Numbered from the stretch's first letter, positions 1 through 7,519 are shown. The stretch is DNA of 26,095 bases from CAZPAN01 sp964428485 (GCA_964428485.1 CAYRYP010000011.1:1-26095), one strand, 5' to 3'. A program made the numbers and translations. Notes: generated from the letters alone by a model not told the origin.

Positions 1-80
1 CTGATTTTCACCTGTTTCCGGAAATCCAGGGGTTCTTTCCTGACACACATTCGGGATGTTGTTGCCGGCGAGCACGTGCG

Positions 81-650
81 TCATGGCACCTGGGGCGCCA
101 AACCCTCGGAGACTCCCTCGAGACCCGAGGCGACGAAGGAGTCCACTGCATCCTTGATCCTGGGCCAGTCGCGCTCGCTGCTGCCCAGCACCTTTTTGGC
201 GGCGTAGCAGCCGCTCATTTGGAAGACGAGTATCGCGTATGCCTGGTGGAAGTCCAACCCGGAGTCCATGAGCTCGGAGATCAGCGAGCTTCTGGATATG
301 AGGCCGCGGTCGGAGAGCAGCGTTTCCAGGAATCTTCCCTCGCGCATGACTGGAGCGTATCTCCCGGGGTTGGCTATAAGCTCGCAGAAGGGGACCCTTC
401 CGTCCGAGGCGACCTCTAGGCAGCTCTTGCAACCGGGCTCTCCGCCCAGTGGGGCGATGTCGCGGGCCATGTCGGAGACGATGTCCTCGTAGAGTGCGGC
501 GACGTTGCCGTAATGGGCGTAGAAGGTGCTCCTGCTGACTCCGGCTCGCCTGGCCACCTCAGATATGGTGGTACCGGACATCCTTTTTTCGGAGAGCACC
601 TCCAGAAACGCTCTCTTTATGTCGTTTCTCGTGCGGTCCTGCTGGGACAC
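81..650 (-). CDS. TetR/AcrR-family transcriptional regulator
   Basis: A 189-aa protein with an N-terminal TetR-type helix-turn-helix at about residues 8-55, including the typical 'TISEVARRAGVSRSTFYAHY' stretch. The rest is a divergent ligand-binding domain with a Cys pair (GCKSC, near residue 75), so the effector cannot be named. The start is GTG at 650-648, chosen because GGAGG lies about five bases upstream. Members of this family are dimeric DNA-binding repressors that usually control themselves or a neighbouring gene. Here the gene is transcribed away from rsgA and nothing complete lies downstream of it in the window, so its target is unknown. The family call is secure; the function is not. 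Confidence 0.9.
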   Translation of the reverse strand: MSQQDRTRNDIKRAFLEVLSEKRMSGTTISEVARRAGVSRSTFYAHYGNVAALYEDIVSDMARDIAPLGGEPGCKSCLEVASDGRVPFCELIANPGRYAPVMREGRFLETLLSDRGLISRSSLISELMDSGLDFHQAYAILVFQMSGCYAAKKVLGSSERDWPRIKDAVDSFVASGLEGVSEGLAPQVP

Positions 651-703
651 CTCTGCCTCCTAGCCACTCTTGCGCGATGACCTCAATATCGTATCCCACA
701 TCG

Positions 704-715
704 CCGTTAAAACGG
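704..715. promoter_or_regulatory. Short inverted repeat upstream of the tetR-like gene
   Basis: CCGTT and AACGG are separated by AA, giving a 5-2-5 inverted repeat 54 bp upstream of the regulator's start codon. TetR proteins often bind palindromes in their own promoter region, so this is a candidate operator. It is shorter than most TetR operators and could be chance. Confidence 0.2.
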
Positions 716-837
716 TCGGCGACGTCTCCCGAGGGCAGCGGGACTCGCAGGCACCGTGGATTGAGTTTTCCCCGAAGACTGCTAACATTTCCAGCCGATG
801 CCGAAGATGAGCGGGCTCTGCGCTCCGGACTCTTGGG

Positions 838-906
838 GTGGCTGCAGTGGCCGCGCTTGCGCCGACGCTCTTGGTGTTCGGGGCGGTTACGGCCATCATC
901 TACTAG
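838..906 (+). CDS. Possible 22-aa hydrophobic microprotein
   Basis: A GTG-initiated frame encodes 22 residues that are almost entirely hydrophobic (MAAVAALAPTLLVF, then GAVTAIIY) and ends in TAG, 30 bp before rsgA. It would form one membrane helix. No convincing ribosome binding site is seen and the only in-frame start is GTG. It may be a real small membrane peptide, the decayed end of a longer gene, or chance in GC-rich DNA. The rest of 661-936 holds no recognisable gene. Confidence 0.2.
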   Translation: MAAVAALAPTLLVFGAVTAIIY

Positions 907-936
907 CGCATGTGGGAAAGGATCAGGTAGCCCGGC

Positions 937-1944
937 ATGGATGGTGATATCAGCTACAGCATGTTCGAGATGCCCGACGCGGTGCGTGCGGACATGGACG
1001 CTGCACTCGGCTCCTCGCAGTATCCGGAGAGGGATTTGGAGCCCGGCAGGGTCATCCAGCTCGACCGTACTCTGCCGCTTGTGTGCACTCCTAGGGGCAA
1101 CGTGCGCGCGGAGCACACGGCGGCGCTCAAGAAGCGGGCCGAGACGCTGTCAGCCGTCGGCGACTGGGTTGCTGTTGCCTTTCCTCCCGAGCATGGAAAC
1201 GCAGTGATATTCAATGTGCTTCCCAGGTCCAATTCCCTGTCGCGTCCCGGATCGGGCAGGAGGGCGGCACAGGTGCTCGCATCCAACATCGATGTCGTCT
1301 TTGTGGTGACACCCGCGCACGAGGTCGCGGCGTCGGTCTCGCACCTGGAGCGGGAGATCGCGCTCGCGATGCAGAGTGGTGCCGATGTCGCGGTGGTGCT
1401 CAGCAAGGCAGATCTCTGCGACGACCCGCAGGCGGCTCTCGAGCTTGCTATGGGCGTCAGCGCAGGATCTCCTGTGGTGCTGGAATCGGCCGAGGACGGC
1501 ACCGGCACAGATGAGGTACTTGCGCTCATAGGACGCGGCAGGTGCGCCGTGATGCTGGGGAAGTCGGGCGTGGGTAAGTCCAGCCTCGCCAACGCCATGC
1601 TTGGCCTGGAGGTGCAGCGCACCTCGGAGGTGAGGGCCTCCGACGGCAAGGGGCGCCACACCACCATCGCGCGGAGGATGCTCGCCCTGCCCGGAGGGGG
1701 CTTTCTGATAGACACCCCGGGACTTAGGTCGTTTTTGCTGCTCGGTTCTAGCGAGGGGGTATCCAGGGCCTTCCCGGAGATCTCTGAGCTGGCCTTAGGG
1801 TGTAGGTTCTCCGATTGCTCCCATACCGTCGAGCCCGGGTGTGCCGTGAGGGGTGCCGTGGAGTCAGGGGAGCTCGACGAGCGAAGGTATCGCTCGTTTC
1901 TCGCCGCGATGCAGGAGGTCGCGGGAACCAGCGACCGCAGATAG
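937..1944 (+). CDS. rsgA: Small-subunit ribosome biogenesis GTPase RsgA
   Basis: A 335-aa protein with the circularly permuted GTPase order typical of RsgA/YjeQ: G4 (SKAD, residues 156-159) comes before G1 (GKSGVGKSS, 208-216) and G3 (DTPG, 259-262). An N-terminal OB-fold-like region precedes the GTPase. The C-terminal zinc motif C289-x4-C294-x-H296-x5-C302 matches the family. RsgA binds the 30S subunit late in assembly and its GTPase is stimulated by the ribosome. The start is ATG 937, with GGA-rich sequence just upstream. Its length is normal for the family. It stands alone between the tetR-like gene and the nrd promoter. Confidence 0.96.
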   Translation: MDGDISYSMFEMPDAVRADMDAALGSSQYPERDLEPGRVIQLDRTLPLVCTPRGNVRAEHTAALKKRAETLSAVGDWVAVAFPPEHGNAVIFNVLPRSNSLSRPGSGRRAAQVLASNIDVVFVVTPAHEVAASVSHLEREIALAMQSGADVAVVLSKADLCDDPQAALELAMGVSAGSPVVLESAEDGTGTDEVLALIGRGRCAVMLGKSGVGKSSLANAMLGLEVQRTSEVRASDGKGRHTTIARRMLALPGGGFLIDTPGLRSFLLLGSSEGVSRAFPEISELALGCRFSDCSHTVEPGCAVRGAVESGELDERRYRSFLAAMQEVAGTSDRR

Positions 1945-2086
1945 CCGGTAGAGAAAAACCACATCCGAATCCGCAATCAGGCTTACATCTGGAAGAGAGA
2001 TTCGCGCAGGTTCGCGTGAGTGCGAGCGCGGCTGGCCGCTCACCGTCTCATGGGCAGAAAAACACATCTGCATTCGTCTCCATCGC

Positions 2087-2115
2087 TTGAACGGGGATAT
2101 TCGCTGCGATACTAT
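2087..2115 (+). promoter_or_regulatory. Promoter of the nrdDG operon
   Basis: TTGAAC (2087-2092), a 17-bp spacer and TACTAT (2110-2115) form a good sigma70-like promoter in an AT-rich island. The -10 element lies inside the first NrdR box, so repressor binding would block RNA polymerase. Transcription should start near 2122, leaving a leader of about 200 nt before nrdD. The rest of 1945-2086 shows no gene and no clear terminator. Confidence 0.7.
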
Positions 2116-2124
2116 ATCTTCTGT
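2109..2124 (+). promoter_or_regulatory. NrdR box 1
   Basis: The 16-mer ATACTATATCTTCTGT matches the NrdR consensus (acaCwATATATwGtgt) at 13 of 16 positions by eye. It overlaps the -10 element. NrdR boxes occur in pairs upstream of ribonucleotide reductase genes, and NrdR represses them when dATP is high. Confidence 0.8.
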
Positions 2125-2140
2125 GAGCTAAAAACTAAGA

Positions 2141-2156
2141 ACACAATATATTGTGC
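2141..2156 (+). promoter_or_regulatory. NrdR box 2
   Basis: The 16-mer ACACAATATATTGTGC matches the NrdR consensus at 15 of 16 positions and is nearly a perfect palindrome. It starts exactly 32 bp after box 1, about three helical turns, the spacing known for paired NrdR boxes. It lies just downstream of the predicted transcription start. The nrdR gene itself is not in this window. Confidence 0.88.
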
Positions 2157-2205
2157 TTCTCGGCAAAAGCTACGAATAAAAGAAACCGCGATTGGCTTAT
2201 AGGGT

Positions 2206-2247
2206 GGTCGTCTTCGGCGGCAATGCAGATTTCACGAGGAGACGACC
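2206..2247 (+). other. Hairpin in the nrdD leader
   Basis: GGTCGTCT (2206-2213) pairs perfectly with AGACGACC (2240-2247) around a 26-nt loop in the nrdD 5' leader. It is about 75 nt upstream of the start codon and has no T-run, so it is not a terminator. No known riboswitch class is recognised. Its role is unknown. Confidence 0.35.
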
Positions 2248-2323
2248 CAGGCGTACGTTGGGAACAAGCGGCACATCGGCTTTGCCGACGAGCGCAACGA
2301 AACGAACCAGGAAGGAAAGCACA

Positions 2324-4687
2324 ATGCAGGACAGGGACATCCGCGAGGCCGGCACCACAACTGCGATCGACACTATCATCAAGAGGGACGGAAGGCATGC
2401 TCCGTTCGACGTGACCAAGATCACCGATGCCATAGACAAGGCGATCATCGCGTCGGGCAACCTGGACGGACGCGATACCGCCGAGCAGCTTGCCGAGCAG
2501 GTGGTCGCCAAGATCATCAACGGGGCCATCGAGGGGATTCCCACGGTTGAGGGCGTCCAGGATCTCGTTGAGGAGGTCCTGATTGAGAACGGCTTTGTCC
2601 AGACCGCCAAGCGCTACATTCGCTACCGCGACGAGCGCAGCCGCATTCGCGAGTCCAATACCAGCCTCATGAAGACCCTCGATGAGATCACCTCGTCGCA
2701 GGCGGCGGACTCCAACATCAAGAGGGAGAACGCCAATATCGACGCCGATACCGCGATGGGCACCATGCTCAAGTACGGCAGCGAGTCGGCCAAGAAGTAC
2801 TACGAGATGAAGGTTTTGGCCCCGGAGTTCTCCAAGGCGCACCGCGAGGGAGACATCCACATCCACGACCTCGACTTCTACACGCTGACCACCACGTGCA
2901 CCCAAATCGACATCGTCAAGCTGTTCGAGGGTGGTTTCTCCACCGGCCACGGCGTTCTTCGCGAGCCCAACGACATCAGCAGCTACTCGGCCCTGGCCTG
3001 CATCGCGATTCAGTCCAACCAGAACGACCAGCACGGCGGTCAGTCGATCTGCAACTTCGACTACGGCATGGCCCTCGGTGTCCGCAAGACCTTCAAGAGG
3101 ATGTATCGCAAGGATCTCGCGATGGCACTTGACCTGCTTGTCGGGCTAGCCAACAGCCAGGAGGTTGTTAGGGATATCGTCGACCGCGTCTGCGAGAGCA
3201 CCGGCAAGATGCCCGAACTCAAGATGGACCCCGCCTACACGAGTGCCGAGAAAGCCCTGATCGCCGAGGAGCTCGGATGCGATGAGGAGACCATCGACAA
3301 GGCCCAGGACTACGCGAGGCGTCAGGCCGAGGCCGATACCGACCGTTCGACCTACCAGGCGATGGAGGCGTTCATCCACAACCTGAACACCATGCACTCC
3401 CGTGCGGGCGCGCAGACCCCGTTCTCCTCGATCAACTACGGCATGGATACCTCTCCCGAGGGTCGCATGGTCATGCGCAACATCCTGCTTGCGACCGAGT
3501 CCGGTCTCGGACACGGCGAGACCCCAATCTTCCCGATCCAGATCTTCCGTGTCAAGGATGGCGTCAACTACAACCCGGGCGATCCGAACTATGACCTGTT
3601 CAAGCTCGCCTGCGAGTGCTCCGCCAAGAGGCTCTTCCCGAACTTCGCGTTCCAGGATGCGCCGTTTAACCTGCAGTACTACAAGGGAACCCCTGAGACC
3701 GAGATCGCCTACATGGGCTGCCGCACCAGGGTCATGGGCAACGTCGCCGACAAGACCAAGGAGGTCACCCCCGGCAGGGGCAACCTCTCCTTCACCTCGA
3801 TCAACCTCCCGCGCCTCGGCATCAGGAGCAAGGGCGACATCGAGCTGTTCTTCGAGCTGCTCGACAACAAGCTAGACCTCGTCTGCCGCCAGCTTCTGGA
3901 GCGCTTCGAGATCCAGTGCTGCAAGAAGGTATACAACGCGCCGTTCTTGATGGGACAAGGCGTGTGGATCGACTCCGACAGGCTTGCCTGGGACGAGGAG
4001 CAGCGCGAGGTGCTCAGGAACGGTACCCTCTCCATTGGCTTCATCGGTCTTGCGGAGACGCTGGTTGCTCTGATCGGCGAGCATCACGGGCAGTCTGAGC
4101 GCGCGCAGAACCTCGGCCTCGAGATCGTCGGGTACATGCGCGACTATATGGACAGGATGTCGAGGAGGATGCACCTCAACTTCACCCTGCTTGCTACTCC
4201 GGCAGAGGGCCTCTCCGGGCGCTTCGTGCGCATGGATCGCGAGCGCTATGGCTCGCTGCCCGGGATCACCGACCGCGAATACTACACGAACAGCTTCCAC
4301 GTTCCGGTCTACTACGATATCTCCGCATTCGACAAGATCTCGATCGAGGCTCCGTACCATGCGCTTACCAACGCCGGACACATCAGCTACATCGAGCTCG
4401 ACGGAGACCCGATGGACAATCTCGAGGCGTTCGAGGCTGTGATCAGGCATATGCACGATTGCGGGATTGGGTACGGCTCGATCAACCACCCGGTCGACCG
4501 CGATCCGGTCTGCGGGTACAACGGCATAATCGGAGATGTCTGCCCCAAGTGTGGGCGCAAGGAGGGTGAGGACGGACCCGGATTCGAGCGCATCCGCAGG
4601 ATTACCGGCTATCTGGTGGGGACCCTCGACCGATTCAACGACGGCAAGCGCGCCGAGGAGCACGACAGGGTCAAGCACGGCATCTGA
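2324..4687 (+). CDS. nrdD: Anaerobic (class III) ribonucleoside-triphosphate reductase
   Basis: A 787-aa glycyl-radical enzyme that reduces ribonucleoside triphosphates to deoxynucleotides without oxygen. An ATP-cone allosteric domain covers about residues 10-100, and the catalytic barrel fills the middle. Near the C-terminus are a metal-binding segment with C730, C740 and C743 and the radical motif RITGYLVG, with G762 as the probable radical site. An in-frame extension upstream to 2192 is possible but lacks family similarity. ATG 2324 follows a purine-rich GGAAGGAAAG site and gives a normal N-terminus. Only three cysteines are visible in the metal segment, where many homologues have four. 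The activase NrdG follows 109 bp later. The NrdR boxes upstream predict control by dATP/ATP level. Confidence 0.97.
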   Translation: MQDRDIREAGTTTAIDTIIKRDGRHAPFDVTKITDAIDKAIIASGNLDGRDTAEQLAEQVVAKIINGAIEGIPTVEGVQDLVEEVLIENGFVQTAKRYIRYRDERSRIRESNTSLMKTLDEITSSQAADSNIKRENANIDADTAMGTMLKYGSESAKKYYEMKVLAPEFSKAHREGDIHIHDLDFYTLTTTCTQIDIVKLFEGGFSTGHGVLREPNDISSYSALACIAIQSNQNDQHGGQSICNFDYGMALGVRKTFKRMYRKDLAMALDLLVGLANSQEVVRDIVDRVCESTGKMPELKMDPAYTSAEKALIAEELGCDEETIDKAQDYARRQAEADTDRSTYQAMEAFIHNLNTMHSRAGAQTPFSSINYGMDTSPEGRMVMRNILLATESGLGHGETPIFPIQIFRVKDGVNYNPGDPNYDLFKLACECSAKRLFPNFAFQDAPFNLQYYKGTPETEIAYMGCRTRVMGNVADKTKEVTPGRGNLSFTSINLPRLGIRSKGDIELFFELLDNKLDLVCRQLLERFEIQCCKKVYNAPFLMGQGVWIDSDRLAWDEEQREVLRNGTLSIGFIGLAETLVALIGEHHGQSERAQNLGLEIVGYMRDYMDRMSRRMHLNFTLLATPAEGLSGRFVRMDRERYGSLPGITDREYYTNSFHVPVYYDISAFDKISIEAPYHALTNAGHISYIELDGDPMDNLEAFEAVIRHMHDCGIGYGSINHPVDRDPVCGYNGIIGDVCPKCGRKEGEDGPGFERIRRITGYLVGTLDRFNDGKRAEEHDRVKHGI

Positions 4688-4732
4688 GCTGCGCCCACGT
4701 GCCGGCCGGACCGGCTCTGAGAAATCTACCGT

Positions 4733-4771
4733 GGAGGCGGCAGCCCCGTGTGAGTGCGGGACGCCGCCTCC
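4733..4771 (+). other. Intercistronic hairpin between nrdD and nrdG
   Basis: GGAGGCGGC (4733-4741) pairs perfectly with GCCGCCTCC (4763-4771), and an inner CCCG/CGGG (4745-4748 with 4757-4760) extends the stem. It has only a short pyrimidine tail, so it is at best a weak terminator. It may stabilise the nrdD transcript end or lower nrdG expression; both are inferences. Confidence 0.6.
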
Positions 4772-4796
4772 TTCACGATTGCGCTTGGAGGTATCG

Positions 4797-5303
4797 ATGG
4801 AGATTAAGATCGCTGGGGTTGTTGACGACTCGATCGTCGATGGCCCGGGAATCAGGCTCTCGGTCTTCACCCAGGGATGCTCTCACAGATGTCCGGGGTG
4901 TCATAACCCGCAGACCCACGATCCAGCAGGAGGGCAGATGGCCGATACCGACGATATCGTCGCCCAGGCATCCAAAAACCCCCTTCTAAAGGGCGTTACC
5001 CTTACCGGGGGAGAGCCTTTCGAACAGCCCGAGGCCTGTTTGGAGATAGCCAGGGGATGCCATGCGCTGGGACTCGACGTGTGGGCCTACACCGGCTCGC
5101 TGTACGAGGATATCGAGGCAGGGGTGCTCGGGGAGGCGGCTGTTGAGCTTCTGCACGAGTGCGACGTGTTGGTGGATGGCCCCTTCGTCGAGGAGCTCAA
5201 GACGCTGGGGATTAGGTTCCGCGGCTCCTCCAATCAGAGGGTCATCGATGTCAAGAGGTCGCTCGACGTGGGTGGTCCGGTAGACTACGAGTTCGAGTGG
5301 TAG
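4797..5303 (+). CDS. nrdG: Anaerobic ribonucleotide reductase-activating protein (radical SAM)
   Basis: A 168-aa radical SAM activase that generates the glycyl radical on NrdD using S-adenosylmethionine and a 4Fe-4S cluster. The cluster motif is C28-SHR-C32-PG-C35, the CxxxCxxC signature, followed by the glycine-rich SAM-binding segment TGGEPF. Length matches the family (about 150-180 aa). ATG 4797 is chosen over longer in-frame starts because GGAGGT lies five bases upstream and the protein then begins with the usual conserved 'IAGVVDDSIVDGPG' segment. It probably shares a transcript with nrdD, read through the hairpin between them. Confidence 0.96.
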   Translation: MEIKIAGVVDDSIVDGPGIRLSVFTQGCSHRCPGCHNPQTHDPAGGQMADTDDIVAQASKNPLLKGVTLTGGEPFEQPEACLEIARGCHALGLDVWAYTGSLYEDIEAGVLGEAAVELLHECDVLVDGPFVEELKTLGIRFRGSSNQRVIDVKRSLDVGGPVDYEFEW

Positions 5304-5378
5304 CCACTGGGTACTCGTAGAACCCGCCAGCTTCTCGCAGGGTTGGTGCCCGTGACATGGTTTTGGGCTACATGCATC

Positions 5379-5406
5379 TTGTTGGTGCACCCAGGTAGGC
5401 TAATAT
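5379..5406 (+). promoter_or_regulatory. Probable mobA promoter
   Basis: TTGTTG (5379-5384), a 16-bp spacer and TAATAT (5401-5406) lie in a local AT-rich patch upstream of the mobA-like gene. Transcription would start near 5413, leaving a leader of about 100 nt. Confidence 0.45.
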
Positions 5407-5424
5407 ATCTTGATTGAGTACAGT

Positions 5425-5448
5425 GCCCAGGGCCAAAATCTCCTGGGC
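5425..5448 (+). other. Hairpin in the mobA leader
   Basis: GCCCAGG (5425-5431) pairs with CCTGGGC (5442-5448) around a 10-nt loop, in the predicted 5' leader. There is no strong T-run. It could be part of a structured leader; a Moco-type riboswitch would fit the gene but is not demonstrated by what is visible. Confidence 0.35.
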
Positions 5449-5515
5449 TTCCGTTTTGCTGTTTGCCGTGTGTGAGCCAGGGCCGTGTGGGGGTGCCCAA
5501 GTGTCTAGCCATCGC

Positions 5516-6163
5516 ATGTCAGATCTTACGGTTGCTATCCAGGCGGGCGGGGAGTCCAAGAGGATGGGCACCTCTAAGGCGCTCGTGACCTTCCTCGGCG
5601 CGCCGCTCATCATGCGTAGCGTGAACAGACTCTTCCCCATATGCTCTGAGATGGTGATAACCACGAACGAGCCCGAGAAGATGGGTTTTCTCGACGCATA
5701 CGTGGCGTCGGGGAGGCTTAAACTGGTCAGCGATGGAACGGATAACCGCGGTGCCCTGATAGGCATCAAAACTGCATTTGCATGCTCCACCCTCGACTAT
5801 GTGGCGCTTATCGCCTGTGACATGGTGTTCCCCTCGCCGTCGCTCATCGAGCATCTCCGTACAAGGCTCATGGAGACCGGCGCAGACGTCGCGATCCCCA
5901 AGACCAAGTTCGGGTACGAGCCTTTCCACGCGGTCTATCGCAGGAGGACCTGCCTAGAGGCGGTTGAGCGCGCACTGGATGCCGGGGAGCTCAGGGCTAC
6001 CTCCTGGTTCCAGAGTGTCCGGGTGCTCGAGATCGGCAAGGAGGAGATCAGCGAGGCCAATCCGAGGGGCGCTGCGTTCGTCAACGTCAACTCCCCTGAG
6101 GAGCTGCGCGCCCTTGAGCAGAGGATCCTGGCAGATGGGATGACCAGCGCCGAGGAGGGCTAG
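5516..6163 (+). CDS. mobA: Molybdenum cofactor guanylyltransferase (MobA-like)
   Basis: A 215-aa nucleotidyltransferase with the N-terminal signature 'IQAGGESKRMGTSKAL', equivalent to the family's LAGGxSxRMGxxK. A mid-region 'ACDMVF' (the family's GCDxPF) binds the metal and nucleotide. MobA adds GMP to molybdopterin to give the bis-MGD cofactor of anaerobic oxidoreductases such as formate dehydrogenases. The frame stays open upstream to a TTG at 5414, but the extra 34 residues look non-native, so ATG 5516 is preferred although its ribosome binding site is weak. No other cofactor-synthesis gene is adjacent. The related MobA/IspD-like transferases for other substrates cannot be fully excluded. 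Confidence 0.85.
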   Translation: MSDLTVAIQAGGESKRMGTSKALVTFLGAPLIMRSVNRLFPICSEMVITTNEPEKMGFLDAYVASGRLKLVSDGTDNRGALIGIKTAFACSTLDYVALIACDMVFPSPSLIEHLRTRLMETGADVAIPKTKFGYEPFHAVYRRRTCLEAVERALDAGELRATSWFQSVRVLEIGKEEISEANPRGAAFVNVNSPEELRALEQRILADGMTSAEEG

Positions 6164-6187
6164 CATCCTCTGATCTCGTTTTGTTGG

Positions 6188-6224
6188 GATCCGACTCTCA
6201 TAAGGTTTAAAACCCGGTTGGATC
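6188..6224 (+). other. Leader hairpin upstream of the Tad operon
   Basis: GATCCGAC (6188-6195) pairs with GTTGGATC (6217-6224) through eight pairs including one G-U. A second stem GGTTT/AAACC (6204-6208 with 6210-6214) is nested inside. The 3' arm can instead pair downstream: GGATCT (6220-6225) is complementary to AGATCC (6253-6258), which touches the base of the terminator hairpin. This is the layout of a switchable leader. Confidence 0.5.
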
Positions 6225-6256
6225 TTGTTTGGAAACACAGGGAAGACCGTTTAGAT

Positions 6257-6308
6257 CCCGCTCTCATACTCGTTGCTGCAGGCAGTTCGAGTGGAGGGCG
6301 GGTTTTTT
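6257..6308 (+). terminator. Intrinsic terminator/RBS-sequestering hairpin at the start of cpaB
   Basis: The arm CCCGCTCTC...ACTCG (6257-6272) pairs with CGAGT...GAGGGCGGG (6288-6302), a stem of about 14 pairs with a small bulge. It is followed by six Ts (6303-6308). The ATG of cpaB begins at 6310. The likely ribosome binding site GGAGGG (6293-6298) lies in the 3' arm, so the fold would both stop transcription and hide the site. The opposite strand has no T-run after the stem, so the element acts on plus-strand transcripts. Confidence 0.75.
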
Positions 6309-6309
6309 C

Positions 6310-7017
6310 ATGCATGGCCGGAAGAGGCTGATCGTGGGCGCTGCATGCGCAGCGGTCGCGGTGATCTTGATGCTCCTCTACATATCAGACGTGAGGGCGG
6401 AGTCGATGGAGACGCGCGCGCGGGCGATAGCGCGCTATGGCGGGGAGACCGTCGAGGTGTGCACCGCGACGCGGGACATATCTCCAGGGGACGTGATATC
6501 CAACGGAGACGTGGAGAAACTCGAGTGGGTGGTGGACCTGTTGCCGGAGGGTGCGGTGACCGATCCATCCGAGATCGTGGGTTTGACGGCAACCGCGCAG
6601 ATACTCGCCAACGAGCCGATAACAATGAAGCGGGTCGGCAGCTCCAGCGAGTCGATCTCCATTCCCGACGGGCTGTCGGCGGTGACCATCCCGTCCGAGG
6701 ACGTGCTCGCGGTGGGAGGCGCTGTGGAGAGCGGCAGTTTGGTGGACGTGTACGCGACAGATTCCAGCTCCGTGCGACTTTTGGGGGAGAGGATTCTTGT
6801 TCTGGAGACCTCCAACACGGGCTCGTCTCAGCAGTCACAGCAGGGTTTTGGGACAGCCGCGTCCAGGGCATCCATCTCGTGGGTGACGCTGGCAGTAACC
6901 CCGGAGTCGGTAGAGGAGGTGATAGCGGCCTCCAGGTCGGGAAACCTCTACCTGTCACTGCCCGGAAGTCAGCCCGATGTGGTATCGGAGTCGGGAGATG
7001 ACGGAGACGAGCAGTGA
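6310..7017 (+). CDS. cpaB: Tad pilus assembly protein CpaB/RcpC
   Basis: A 235-aa protein with one N-terminal membrane helix (about residues 6-24), then an SAF domain (about 47-110, 'TATRDISPGDVISNGDVEKL'), then an RcpC-type region. CpaB proteins are periplasmic or exported assembly factors of Tad pili; in a single-membrane cell this one would sit outside the membrane on its anchor. ATG 6310 is used because it puts the basic MHGRKR tail just before the helix. The start lies immediately after the terminator-like hairpin. First gene of the Tad operon; tadZ follows at once. The C-terminus is acidic and Gly/Ser rich. Confidence 0.88.
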   Translation: MHGRKRLIVGAACAAVAVILMLLYISDVRAESMETRARAIARYGGETVEVCTATRDISPGDVISNGDVEKLEWVVDLLPEGAVTDPSEIVGLTATAQILANEPITMKRVGSSSESISIPDGLSAVTIPSEDVLAVGGAVESGSLVDVYATDSSSVRLLGERILVLETSNTGSSQQSQQGFGTAASRASISWVTLAVTPESVEEVIAASRSGNLYLSLPGSQPDVVSESGDDGDEQ

Positions 7018-7069
7018 GCATGGGACTCCGATGGGGTTGCGCCTGCGGGATCCGAAGGGAAGGAATGCG

Positions 7070-7519
7070 ATGGATGCGTCGATGGTCGTGTGCGGGCTGG
7101 ACATGAAAGACGCCGGAATTGGCGAGATATCGCATGGGGTACATGTGGCTGTCTCGGGGCAGATGTGCAGGGACATCCTGCATGGCATGCCCGATTCCAC
7201 CTGGGTATTGATCGGCGAGGGCGTGGGTGATGTATCTCCGCTCAACCTTGCTGCGGCGATCAAGTGCGACGCCCCTAACAGGCGTGTCGTGCTGGTGAGC
7301 AACCATGCCAGTGGCTCGCTGATGAGCAGGGCATCCTCTGCATCTGTGGACGAGGTGATCGATTGCGCCATGGCGCTGGAGATGCTTAGGAAAACCGTTG
7401 CGGCGGCGTCCGTTCCCGAGGTTGAGCGTGTCGGAGAGAGGCCGGTTGCGATTCGGGTAGCGAGTCGCACCGATTCCGCGAGGGTGGAGTCCCGCAGATC
7501 CTTCGTGCTGGCGATCGCC
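7070..7519 (+). CDS. tadZ: TadZ/CpaE-like pilus assembly ATPase, 5' part (runs into gap)
   Basis: The visible 150 residues resemble the N-terminal receiver-like domain of TadZ/CpaE ('RRVVLVSNHASGSLMSRA', then 'SVDEVIDCAMALEML'). A linker leads to the beta strand 'SFVLAIA', the strand that precedes the Walker A loop in MinD/ParA-type ATPases. The Walker A loop itself falls in the gap. TadZ localises the Tad machinery at the pole. ATG 7070 has AGGGAAGGA six bases upstream; ATG 6998 and ATG 7031 are in-frame alternatives, and 6998 would overlap cpaB by 20 nt. The same gene continues after the gap. Confidence 0.75.

Noticed and set aside
1..80. Possible start of a minus-strand gene with ATG at 50
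   Set aside because: Only about 16 codons are visible, with no ribosome binding site and no recognisable protein.
559..1116. Minus-strand frame overlapping the tetR-like gene and rsgA start
   Set aside because: Composition looks random (many Arg/His/Pro) and it overlaps two clear genes.
3872..4870. Long open frame antisense to nrdD and nrdG start (332 aa)
   Set aside because: It is a shadow of nrdD in GC-rich DNA. No family similarity, and it spans the nrdD/nrdG gap. The same reasoning removes the antisense frames at 2135-3034, 954-1976, 6308-7306, 8611-9636 and 15985-16923.
6164..6309. GEMM-type cyclic-di-GMP riboswitch before cpaB
   Set aside because: The conserved aptamer strings I know are not present. 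I report an unidentified structured leader instead.
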